Below, in pieces: positions 34,309 through 45,797 of a stretch of 64,000 nucleotides of DNA (positions are counted from its first letter, which is position 1; each line of letters starts with the position of its first letter). Source of the DNA: Pleurodeles waltl (Eukaryota; Chordata; Amphibia; Caudata; Salamandridae). The notes beneath the pieces are model-generated. The model ran no database searches. It worked only from the letters and a program-made list of their open reading frames with translations, and had not been told where the DNA came from. A program made the translations under genes and the position numbers. The stretch covers positions 330,596,177-330,660,176 of the forward strand of contig NC_090448.1 in the NCBI RefSeq assembly GCF_031143425.1, written 5' to 3'.

Positions 34309-37300
34309 TGAAATGTGAGGAAAATGTGTTTTTTTAGCCAAATTTTGAGGTCTGCAAAGGATTCTGGGTAACAGAACCTGGTCAGAGCCCCACAAGCCAC
34401 CCCATCTTGGATTCCCCTAGGTCTCTAGTTTTCAGAAATGCACAGGGTTGTAGGTTTCCCTAGGTGCCGGCTGAGCTAGGGGCCAACATCTACAGGTAGG
34501 CACTTTGCAAAAAACACCTCTGTTTTCTGTAAAAAAATTGGGATGTGTCCACGTTGTGTTTTGGGCCATTTCCTTTCGTGGGCGCTAGGCCTACCCACAC
34601 AAGTGAGGTACCATGTTTATTGGGAGACTTGGAGGAACACTGGGTGGAAGGAAATTTGTGGCTCCTCTCAGATTCCAGAACTTTCTGTCACCGAAATGTG
34701 AGGAAAATGTGTTTTTTAGCCAAATTTTGAGGATTGCAAAGGATTCTCTGTAACAGAACCTGGTCAGAGCCCCACAAGTCAACCCATCTTGTATTCCCCT
34801 AGATCTCTAGTTTTCAAAAATGCACAGGTTTGGTAGGTTTCCCTAGGTGCTGGCTGGGCTAGGGGCCAACATCTACAGGTAGGCACTTTGCAAAAAACAC
34901 CTCTGTTTTCTGTAAAAAAATTGGGATGTGTCCACGTTGTGTTTTGGGCCATTTCCTTTCGTGGGCGCTAGGCCTACCCACACAAGTGAGGTACCATTTT
35001 TATCGGGAGACTTGGAGGAAAGCTGGGTGGAAGGAAATTTGTGGCTCCTCTCAGATTCCAGAACTTTCTGTCACCGAAATGTGAGGAAAATGTGTTTTTT
35101 AGCCACATTTTGAGGTTTGCAAAGGATTCGGGGTAACAGAACCTGGTCAGAGCCCCACAAGTCACCCCATCTTGGATTCCCCTAGATCTCTAGTTTTAAA
35201 AAATGCACAGGTTTGGTAGGTTTCCCTAGGTGCCGGCTGAGCTAGGGGCCAAAATCTACAGGTAGGCACTTCGCAAAAAACACCTCTGTTTTCTGTAAAA
35301 AAATTGTGATGTGTCCATGTTGTGTTTTGGGCCATTTCCTTTCATGGGCGCTAGGCCTACCCACACAAGTGAGGTACCATTCTTATCGGGAGAGTTGGGG
35401 GAACGCTGGGTGGAAGGAAATGTGTGGCTCCTCTCAGATTCCAGAACTTTCTGTCATCGAAATGTGAGGAAAATGTGTTTTTTTTTAACCCAAATTTTGA
35501 GGTTTGCAAAGGATTCTGGGTAACAGAACCTGGTCAGAGCCCCACAAGCCACCCCATCTTGGATTCCCCTAGGTCTCTAGTTTTCAGAAATGCACAGGGT
35601 TGGTAGGTTTCCCTAGGTGCCGGCTGAGCTAGGGGCCAACATCTACAGGTAGGCACTTTGCAAAAAACACCTCTGTTTTCTGTAAAAAAAATTGGGATGT
35701 GTCCACGTTGTGTTTTGGGCCATTTCCTTTCGTGGGCGCTAGGCCTACCCACACAAGTGAGGTACCATTTTTATCGGGAGACTTGGAGCAACGCTGGGTG
35801 GAAGGAAATTTGTGGCTCCTCTCAGATTCCAGAACTTTCTGTCACCGAAATGTGAGGAAAATGTGTTTTTTAGCCAAATTTTGAGGTTTGCAAAGGATTC
35901 TGGGTAAGAGAACCTGTTCAGAGGCCCACAAGTCACCCCATCTTGGATTCCCCTAGATCTCTAGTTTTAAAAAATGCACAGGTTTGGTAGGTTTCCCTAT
36001 GTGCCGGCTGAGCTAGGGGCCAAAATCTACATGTAGGCACTTCGCAAAAAACACCTCTGTTTTCTTTAAAAAAATTGGGATGTGTCCATGTTGTGTTTTG
36101 GGCCATTTCCTTTCATGGGCGCTAGGCCTACCCACACAAGTGAGGTACCATTCTTATCGGGAGATTTGCAGGAACGCTGGGTGGAAGGAAATTTGTGGCT
36201 CCTCTCAGATTCCAGAACTTTCTGTCACCGAAATGTGAGGAAAATGTTTTTTTTTAGCCAAATTTTGGGGTTTGCAAAAGATTCTGGGTAACACAACCTG
36301 GTCAGAGCCCCACAAGTCACCCCATCTTGGATTCCCCTAGGTCTCTAGTTTTAAAAAATGCACAGGTTTGGTAGGTTTCCCTAGGTGCCGACTGAGCTAG
36401 GGGCCAAAATCTACAGGTAGACACTTTGCAAAAAACACCTCTGTTTTCTGTAAAACAATTGGGATGTGTCCACGTTGTGTTTTGGGCCATTTCTTTCATG
36501 GGCGCTAGGCCTACCCACACAAGTGAGGTACCATTCTTATCGGGAGACTTGGGGGGACGCTGGGTGGAAGGACATTTGTGGCTCCTCTCAGATTCCAGAA
36601 CTTTCTGTCACCGAAATGTGAGGAAAATGTTTTTTTTTAGCCAAATTTTGAGGTTTGCAAAAGTTTCTGGGTAACAGAACCTGGTCAGAGCCCCACAAGT
36701 CACCCCATCTTGGATTCCCCTTGGTCTCTAGTTTTAAAAAATTCACAGGTTTGGTAGGTTTCCCGAGGTGCCGGCTGAGCTAGGGGCCAAAATCTACAGG
36801 TAGACACTTTGCAAAAAACACCTCTGTTTTCTGTAAAAAAATTGGGATGTGTCCACGTTGTGTTTTGGGCCATTTCCTTTCATGGGCGCTAGGCCTACCC
36901 ACACAAGTGAGGTACCATTTTTATCGGGAGACATGGGGGAACGCTGGGTGGAAGGAAATTTGTGGCTCCTTTCAGATTCCAGAACTTTCTGTCACCAAAA
37001 TGGGAGGAAAATGTGTTTTTTTTTTAGCCACATTTTGATGTTTGCAAAGGATTCTGGGTAACAGAACCTGGTCAGAGCCCCACAAGTCACCCCATCTTGG
37101 ATTCCCCTAGGACTCTAGTTTTCAAAAATGCACAGGTTTGGTAGGTTTCCCTAGGGGCCGGCTGAGCTAGGGGTCAAAATCTACAGGTAGGCACTTTGCA
37201 AAAAACACCTCTGTTTTCTGTAAAAAAATTGGGATGTGTCCACGTTGTGTTTTGGGCCATTTCCTTTCGTGGGCGCTAGGCCTACCCACACAAGTGAGGT

Positions 37301-40300
37301 ACCATTTTTATCGGGAGACTTGGAGGAACACTGGGTGGAAGGAAATTTGTGGCTCCTCTCAGATTCCAGAACTTTCTGTCACCGAAATGTGAGGAAAAAG
37401 TGTTTTTTAGCCAAATTTTGAGGTTTGCAAAGGATTCTGGGTAACAGAACCTGGTCAGAGCCCCACAAGTCACCCCATCTTGGATTCCCCTAGATCTCTA
37501 GTTTTCAAAAATGCACAGGTTTGGTAGGTTTCCCTAGGTGCCGGCTGTGCTAGGGGCCAAAATCTACAGGTAGGCACTTCGCAAAACACACCTCTGTTTT
37601 CTGTAAAAAAATTGGGATGTGTCCATGTTGTGTTTTGGGCCATTTCCTTTCATGGGCGCTATGCCTACCCACACAAGTGAGGTACCTTTCTTATCGGGAG
37701 ACTTGGGGGAACGCTGGGTGGGAGGAAATTTGTGGCTCCTCTGAGATTCCAGAACTTTCTGTCATCGAAATGTGAGGAAAATGTGTTTTTTTAGCCAAAT
37801 TATGAGGTTTGCAAAGGATACTGGGTAACAGAACCTGGTCAGAGCCCCACAAGCCACCCCATCTTGGATTCCCCTATGTCTCTAGTTTTCAGAAATGCAC
37901 AGGGTTGGTAGGTTTTCCTAGGTGCCGGCTGAGCTAGGGGCCAACATCTACAGGTAGGCACTTTGCAAAAAACACCTCTGTTTTCTGTCAAAAAAAATTG
38001 GGATGTGTCCACGTTGTGTTTTGGGCCATTTTCTTTCGTGGGCGCTAGGCCTACCCACACAAGTGAGGTACCATTTTTATCGGGAGACTTGGAGAAACGC
38101 TGGGTGGAAGGAAATTTGTGGCTCCTCTCAGATTCCAGAACTTTCTGTCACCGAAATGTGAGGAAAATGTGTTTTTTAGCCAAATATTGAGGTTTGCAAA
38201 GGATTCTGGGTAACAGAACCATGTCAGAGCCCCACAAGTCACCCCATCTTGGATTCCCCTAGATCTCTAGTTTTAAAAAATGCACAGGTTTGGTAGGTTT
38301 CCCTAGGTGCCGGCTGAGCTAGGGGCCAAAATCTACAGGTAGGCACTTCGCAAAAAACACCTCTGTTTTCTGTAAAAAAATTGGGATGTGTCCATGTTGT
38401 GTTTTGGGCCATTTCCTTTCATGGGCGCTAGGCCTACCCACACAAGTGAGGTACCATTCTTATCGGGAGACTTGGGGGAACGCTGGGTGGAAGGAAATTT
38501 GTGGCTCCTCTCAGATTCCAGAACTTTCTGTCATCGAAATGTGAGGAAAATGTGTTTTTTTTAGCCAAATTTTGAGGTTTGCAAAGGATTCTGGGTAACA
38601 GAACCTGGTCAGAGCCCCACAAGCCACCCCATCTTGGATTCCCCTAGGTCTCTAGTTTTCAGAAATGCACAGGGTTGGTAGGTTTCCCTAGGTGCCGGCT
38701 GAGCTAGGGGCCAACATCTATAGGTAGGCACTTGGCAAAAAACACCTCTGTTTTCTGTAAAAAAATTGGGATGTGTCCACGTTGTGTTTTGGGCCATTTC
38801 CTTTCGTGGGCGCTAGGCCTACCCGCACAAGTGAGGTACCATTTTTATCGGGAGACTTGGAGGAATGCTGGGGGGAAGGAAATTTGTGGCTCCTCTCAGG
38901 TTCCAGAACTTTCTGTTACCGAAATGTGAGGAAAATGTGTTTTTTAGCCAAATTTTGAGGTTTTCAAAGGATTCTGGGTAACAGAACCTGGTCAGAGCCC
39001 CACAAGTCACCCCATCTTGGATTCCCCTAGGTCTCTAGTTTTAAAAAATTCACAGGTTTGGTAGGTTTCCCGAGGTGCCGGCTGAGCTAGGGGCCAAAAT
39101 CTACAGGTAGACACTTTGCAAAAAACACCCGTTTTCTGTAAAAAAAATTGGGATGTGTCCACGTTGTGTTTTGGGCCATTTCCTTTCATGGGCGCTAGGC
39201 CTACCCACACAAGTGAGGTACCATTTTTATCGGGAGACATGGGGGAACGCTGGGTGGAAGGAAATTTGTGGCTCCTTTCAGATTCCAGAACTTTCTGTCA
39301 CCAAAATGGGAGGAAAATGTGTTTTTTTTTAGCCACATTTTGAGGTTTGCAAAGGATTCTGGGTAACAGAACCTGGTCAGAGCCCCACAAGTCACCCCAT
39401 CTTGGATTCCCCTAGGACTCTAGTTTTCAAAAATGCACAGGTTTGGTAGGTTTCCCTAGGGGCCGGCTGAGCTAGGGGTCAAAATCTACAGGTAGGCACT
39501 TTGCAAAAAACACCTCTGTTTTCTGTAAAAAAAATTGGGATGTGTCCACGTTGTGTTTTGGGCCATTTCCTTTTGTGGGCGCTAGGCCTACCCACACAAG
39601 TGAGGTACCATTTTTATCGGGAGACTTGGAGGAACACTGGGTGGAAGGAAATTTGTGGCTCCTCTCAGATTCCAGAACTTTCTGTCACAGAAATGTGAGG
39701 AAAATGAGTTTTTTAGCCAAATTTTGAGGTTTGCAAAGGATTCTGGGTAACAGAACCTGGTCAGAGCCCCACAAGCCACCCCATCTTGGATTTCCCTATG
39801 TCTCTAGTTTTCAGAAATGCACAGGGTTGGTAGGTTTTCCTAGGTGCCGGCTGAGCTAGGGGCCAACATCTACAGGTAGGCACTTTGCAAAAAACATCTC
39901 TGTTTTCTGTAAAAGAAAATTGGGATGTGTCCACGTTGTGTTTTGGGCCATTTCCTTTCGTGGGCGCTAGGCCTACCCACACAAGTGAGGTACCATTTTT
40001 ATCGGGAGACTTGGAGGAACGCTGGGTGGAAGGAAATTTGTGGCTCCTCTCAGATTCCAGAACTTTCTGTCACCGAAATGTGAGGAAAATGTGTTTTTTA
40101 GCCAAATATTGAGGTTTGCAAAGGATTCTGGGTAACAGAACCTGGTCAGAGCCCCACAAATCACCCCATCTTGGATTCCCCTAGATCTCTAGTTTTCAAA
40201 AATGCACAGGTTTGGTAGGATTCCCTAGGTGCCGGCTGAGCTAGGGGCCAAAATCTACAGGTAGGCACTTCGCAAAAAACACCTCTGTTTTCTGTAAAAA

Positions 40301-41543
40301 AATTGGGATGTGTCCATGTTGTGTTTTGGGCCATTTCCTTTCATGGGCGCTAGGCCTACCCACACAAGTGAGGTACCATTCTTATCGGGAGACTTGGGGG
40401 AACGCTGGGTGGAAGGAAATTTGTGGCTCCTCTCAGATTCCAGAACTTTCTGTCATCGAAATGTGAGGAAAATTTGTTTTTTTTTAGCCAAATTTTGAGG
40501 TTTGCAAAGGATTCTGGGTAACAGAACCTGGTCAGAGCCCCACAAGCCACACCATCTTGGATTCCCCTAGGTCTCTAGTTTTCAGAAATGCACAGGGTTG
40601 GTAGTTTTCCCTAGGTGCCGGCTGAGCTAGGGGCCAACATCTACAGGTAGGCACTTGGCATAAAACACCTCTGTTTTCTGTAAAAAAATTGGGATGTGTC
40701 CACGTTGTGTTTTGGGCCATTTCCTTTTGTGGGCGCTAGGCCTACCCGCACAAGTGAGGTACCATTTTTATCGGGAGACTTGGAGGAATGCTGGGGGGAA
40801 GGAAATTTGTGGCTCCTCTCAGGTTCCAGAACTTTCTGTTACCGAAATGTGAGGAAAATGTGTTTTTTAGCCACATTTTGAGGTTTTCAAAGGATTCTGG
40901 GTAACAGAACCTGGTCAGAGCCCCACAAGTCACCCCATCTTGGATTCCCCTAGATCTCTAGTTTTCAAAAATGCACAGGTTTGGTAGGTTTCCCTAGGTG
41001 CCGGCTGAGCTAGGGGCCAAAATCTACAGGTAGGCACTTCGCAAAAAACACCTCTGTTTTCTGTAAAGAAATTGGGATGTGTCCATGTTGTGTTTTGGGC
41101 CATTTCCTTTCATGGGCGCTAGGCCTACCCACACAAGTGAGGTACCATTCTTATCGGGAGACTTGCGGGAATGCTGGGTGGAAGCAAATTTGTGGCTCCT
41201 CTCAGATTCCAGAACTCTGTCATCGAAATGTGAGGAAAATGTGTTTTTTTTAGCCAAATTTTGAGGTTTGGAAAGGATTCTGGGTAACAGAACCTGGTCA
41301 GAGCCCCACAAGCCACCCCATCTTGGATTCCCCTAGGTCTCTAGTTTTCAGAAATGCACAGGGTTGGTAGGTTTCCCTAGGTGCCGGCTGAGCTAGGGGC
41401 CAACATCTACAGGTAGGCACTTTGCAAAAAACACCTCTGTTTTCTGTAAAAAAATTGGGATGTGTCCACGTTGTGTTTTGGGCCATTTCCTTTCGTGGGC
41501 GCTAGGCCTACCCACACAAGTGAGGTACCATTTTTATCGGGAG
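34259..41543 (+). repeat. About 7 kb higher-order block, copy 2 (19 units)
   Basis: This is the second copy of the 27.3-34.2 kb block. It keeps the extra A unit at 37,236 (GGAGGAACAC with GAGGAAAAAGTG) that copy 1 has lost. The match to copy 1 ends at 41,543, where copy 1 reads GAGACTTGG and this copy reads GAGAGTTGG. Its first part, 34.3-37.5 kb, occurs a third time at 60.8-64.0 kb (offset about 26,497, 69 units). Private changes include CCATTTTCTTTCG at 38,027 and ATCTATAGG at 38,717. Confidence 0.88.
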
Positions 41544-44500
41544 AGTTGGAGGAACGCTGGGTGGAAGGAAATTTGTGGCACCTCTCAGATTCCAGAACTT
41601 TCTGTCACCGAAATGTGAGGAAAATGTGTTTTTTAGCCAAATTTTGAGGTTTGCAAAGGATTCTGGGTAACAGAACCTGGTCAGAGCCCAAAAAGTCACC
41701 CCATCTTGGATTCCCCTAGATCTCTAGTTTTCAAAAATGCACAGGTTTGGTAGGTTTCCCTAGGTGCCGGCTGAGCTAGGGGCCAAAATCTACAGGTAGG
41801 CACTTCGCAAAAAACACCTCTGTTTTCTGTAAAAAAATTGGGATGTGTCCATGTTGTGTTTTGGGCCATTTCCTTTCATGGGCGCTAGGCCTACCCACAC
41901 AAGTGAGGTACCATTCTTATCGGGAGACTTGCGGGATCGCTGGGTGGAAGGAAATTTGTGGCTCCTCTCAGATTCCAGAACTCTCGGTCATCGAAATGTG
42001 AGGAAAATGTGTTTTTTTTAGCCATATTTTGAGGTTTGCAAAGGATTCTGGGTAACAGAACCTGGTCAGAGCCTCACAAGCCACCCCATCATGGATTACC
42101 CTAGGTCTCTAGTTTTCAGAAATGCACAGGGTTGGTAGGTTTCCCTAGGTGCCGGCTGAGCTAGGGGCCAAAATCTACAGGTAGGCACTTTGCAAAAAAC
42201 ACCTCTGTTTTCTGTAAAAAAATTGGGATGTGTCCATGTTGTGTTTTGGGCCATTTCCTTTCGTGGGCGCTAGGCCTACCCACACAAGTGAGGTACCATT
42301 TGTATTGGGAGACTTGGGGGAACGCTGGGTGGAAGGAAATTTGTGGCTCCTCTCAGATTCCAGAACTTTCTGTCACCGAAATGTGAGGAAAATGTGTTTT
42401 TTAGCCAAATTTTGAGGTTTGCAAAAGATTCTGGGTAACAGAACCTGGTCAGAACCCCACAAACCACCCCATCTTGGATTCCCCTAGGTCTCTAGTTTTA
42501 AAAAATGCACAGGTTTGGTAGGTTTCCCTAGGTGCCGGCTGAGCTAGGGGCCAAAATCTACAGGTAGGCACTTTGCAAAAAACACCTCTGTTTTCTGTAA
42601 AGAAATTGGGATGTGTCCACGTTGTGTTTTGGGCCATTTCCTTTCGTGGGCGCTAGGCCCACCCTCACAAGTGAGGTACCATTTTTATCGGGAGACTTGG
42701 GGGAACGCTGGGTGGAAGGAAATTTGTGGCTCCTCTCAGATTCCAGAACTTTCTGTCACCGAAATGTGAGGAAAATGTGTTTTTTAGACAAATTTTGAGG
42801 TTTGCAAAGGATTCTCGGTAACAGAACCTGGTCAGAGCCCCACAAGTCACTCCATCTTGGATTCCCCTAGATCTCTAGTTTTCAAAAATGCACAGGTTTG
42901 GTAGATTTCCCTAGGTGCCGGCTGAGCTAGGGGCCAAAATCTACAGGTAGGCACTTTGCAAAAAACACCTCTGTTTTCTGTAAAAAAATTGGGATGTGTC
43001 CACGTTGTGTTTTGGGCCATTTCCTTTCGTGGGCGCTAGGCCTACCCACACAAGTGAGGTACCATTTTTATCGGGAGAGTTGGAGGAACGCTGGGTGGAA
43101 GGAAATTTGTGGCTCCTCTCAGATTCCAGAACTTTCTGTCACCGAAATGTGAGGAAAATGTGTTTTTTAGCCAAATTTTGAGGTTTGCAAAGGATTCTGG
43201 GTAACAGAACCTGGTCAGAGCCCCACAAGTCACCCCATCTTGGATTCCCCTAGATCTCTAGTTTTCAAAAATGCACAGGTTTGGTAGGTTTCCCTAGGTG
43301 CCGGCTGAGCTAGGGGCCAAAATCTACAGGTAGGCACTTCGCAAAAAACACCTCTGTTTTCTGTAAAAAAATTGGGATGTGTCCATGTTGTGTTTTGGGC
43401 CATTTCCTTTCATGGGCGCTAGGCCTACCCACACAAGTGAGGTACCATTCTTATCGGGAGACTTGCGGGAACGCTGGGTGGAAGGAAATTTGTGGCTCCT
43501 CTCAGATTCCAAAACTCTGTCATCGAAATGTGAGGAAAATGTGTTTTTTTTAGCCAAATTTTGAGGTTTGGAAAGGATTCTGGGTAACAGAACCTGGTCA
43601 GAGCCCCACAAGCCACCCCATCTTGGATTCCCCTAGGTCTCTAGTTTTCAGAAATGCACAGGGTTGGTAGGTTTCCCTAGGTGCCGGCTGAGCTAGGGGC
43701 CAACATCTACAGGTAGGCACTTTGCAAAAAACACCTCTGTTTTCTGTAAAAAAATTGGGATGTGTCCACGTTGTGTTTTGGGCCATTTCCTTTCGTGGGC
43801 GCTAGGCCTACCCACACAAGTGAGGTACCATTTTTATCGGGAGAGTTGGAGGAATGCTGGGTGGAAGAAAATTTGTGGCTCCTCTCAGATTCCAGAACTT
43901 TCTGTCACCGAAATGTGAGGAAAATGTGTTTTTTAGCCAAATGTTGAGGTTTGCAAAGGATTCTGGGTAACAGAACCTGGTCAGAGCCCCACAAGTCACC
44001 CCATCTTGGATTCCCCTAGATCTCTAGTTTTCAAAAATGCACAGGTTTGGTAGGTTTCCCTAGGTGCCGGCTGAGCTAGGGGCCCAAATCTACAGGTAGG
44101 CACTTCGCAAAAAACACCTCTGTTTTCTGTAAAGAAATTGGGATGTGTCCATGTTGTGTTTTGGGCCATTTCCTTTCATGGGCGCTAGGCCTACCCACAC
44201 AAGTGAGGTACCATTCTTATCGGGAGACTTGCGGGAATGCTGGGTGGAAGGAAATTTGTGGCTCCTCTCAGATTCCAGAACTCTGTCATCGAAATGTGAG
44301 GAGAATGTGTTTTTTTTAGCCAAATTTTGAGGTTTGGAAAGGATTCTGGGTAACAGAACCTGGTCAGAGCCCCACAAGCCACCCCATCTTGGATTCCCCT
44401 AGGTCTCTAGTTTTCAGAAATGCACAGGGTTGGTAGATTTCCCTAGGTGCCGGCTGAGCTAGGGGCCAACATCTACAGGTAGGCACTTTGCAAAAAACAC

Positions 44501-45797
44501 CTCTGTTTTCTGTAAAAAAATTGGGATGTGTCCACGTTGTGTTTTGGGCCATTTCCTTTCGTGGGCGCTAGGCCTACCCACACAAGTGAGGTACCATTTT
44601 TATCGGGAGAGTTGGAGGAACGCTGGGTGGAAGGAAATTTGTGGCACCTCTCAGATTCCAGAACTTTCTGTCACCGAAATGTGAGGAAAATGTGTTTTTT
44701 AGCCACATTTTGAGGTTTGCAAAGGATTCTGGGTAACAGAACCTGGTCAGAGCCCAAAAAGTCACCCCATCTTGGATTCCCCTAGATCTCTAGTTTTCAA
44801 AAATGCACAGGTTTGGTAGGTTTCCCTAGGTGCCGGCTGAGCTAGGGGCCAAAATCTACAGGTAGGCACTTTGCAAAAAACACCTCTGTTTTCTGTAAAA
44901 AAATTGGGATGTGTCCATGTTGTCTTTTGGGCCATTTCCTTTCATGGGCGCTAGGCCTACCCACACAAGTGAGGTACCATTCTTATCGGGAGACTTGCGG
45001 GAACGCTGGGTGGAAGGAAATTTGTGGCTCCTCTCAGATTCCAGAACTCTCGGTCATCGAAATGTGAGGAAAATGTGTTTTTTTTAGCCAAATTTTGAGG
45101 TTTGCAAAGGATTCTGGGTAACAGAACCTGGTCAGAGCCTCACAAGCCACCCCATCTTGGATTCCCCTAGGTCTCTAGTTTTCAGAAATGCACAGGGTTG
45201 GTAGGTTTCCCTATGTGCCGGCTGAGCTAGGGGCCAAAATCTACAGGTAGGCACTTTGCAAAAAACACCTCTGTTTTCTGTAAAAAAAATTGGGATGTGT
45301 CCATGTTGTGTTTTGGGCCATTTCCTTTCGTGGGCGCTAGGCCTACCCACACAAGTGAGGCACCATTTGTATTGGGAGACTTGGGGGAACGCTGGGTGGA
45401 AGGAAATTTGTGGCTCCTCTCAGATTCCAGAACTTTCTGTCACTGAAATGTGAGGAAAATGTGTTTTTTAGCCAAATTTTGAGGTTTGCAAAAGATTCTG
45501 GGTAACAGAACCTGGTCAGAACCCCACAAACCACCCCATCTTGGATTCCCCTAGGTCTCTAGTTTTAAAAAATGCACAGGTTTGGTAGGTTTCCCTAGGT
45601 GCCGGCTGAGCTAGGGGCCAAAATCTACAGGTAGGCACTTTGCAAAAAACACCTCTGTTTTCTGTAAAGAAATTGGGATGTGTCCACGTTGTGTTTTGGG
45701 CCATTTCCTTTCGTGGGCGCTAGGCCCACCCTCACAAGTGAGGTACCATTTTTATCGGGAGACTTGGGGGAACGCTGGGTGGAAGGAAATTTGTGGC
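41544..45797 (+). repeat. Eight-unit repeat region with CT-deleted B units
   Basis: About 41,024-41,940 corresponds to 44,090-45,006, and 42,276-42,790 to 45,343-45,857, at offsets of 3,066-3,067 bp (8 units). Shared markers are GTGGCACCTC, GAGCCCAAAAAG, AACTCTCGGTCATCG, GAGCCTCACAAG, CCATTTGTATTGGG, CAGAACCCCACAAACC and GGCCCACCCTCAC. About 43,230-44,740 is also the distant copy of 13.3-14.8 kb. A unit at 44,917 reads TTGTCTTTTGGG, a private change in the otherwise invariant TTGTGTTTTGGG. Confidence 0.8.
43039..43421 (+). repeat. Representative type A unit (383 bp)
   Basis: This unit is close to the majority consensus, starting at GGCCTACCC. Type A diagnostics are CATTTTTATCGGG, a TTGGAGGAACGC segment, CACCGAAATG and a T6 run before AGCC. 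It is followed by the linker form GTCACCCC, AGATCTCTAG, TTTTCAAAAATGCACAGG, CCAAAATC and CACTTCGC. This linker usually leads into a type B unit. The unit itself is entered through CACGTTG and TTCGTGGG. Type A is the most frequent form. Sub-lineages carry GGAGGAACAC (for example near 1,580), GGAGGAAAGC (1,195), GGAGCAACGC (2,733) or CCGCACAAG with CTGGGGGGAAGG (6,155-6,210). Confidence 0.9.
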
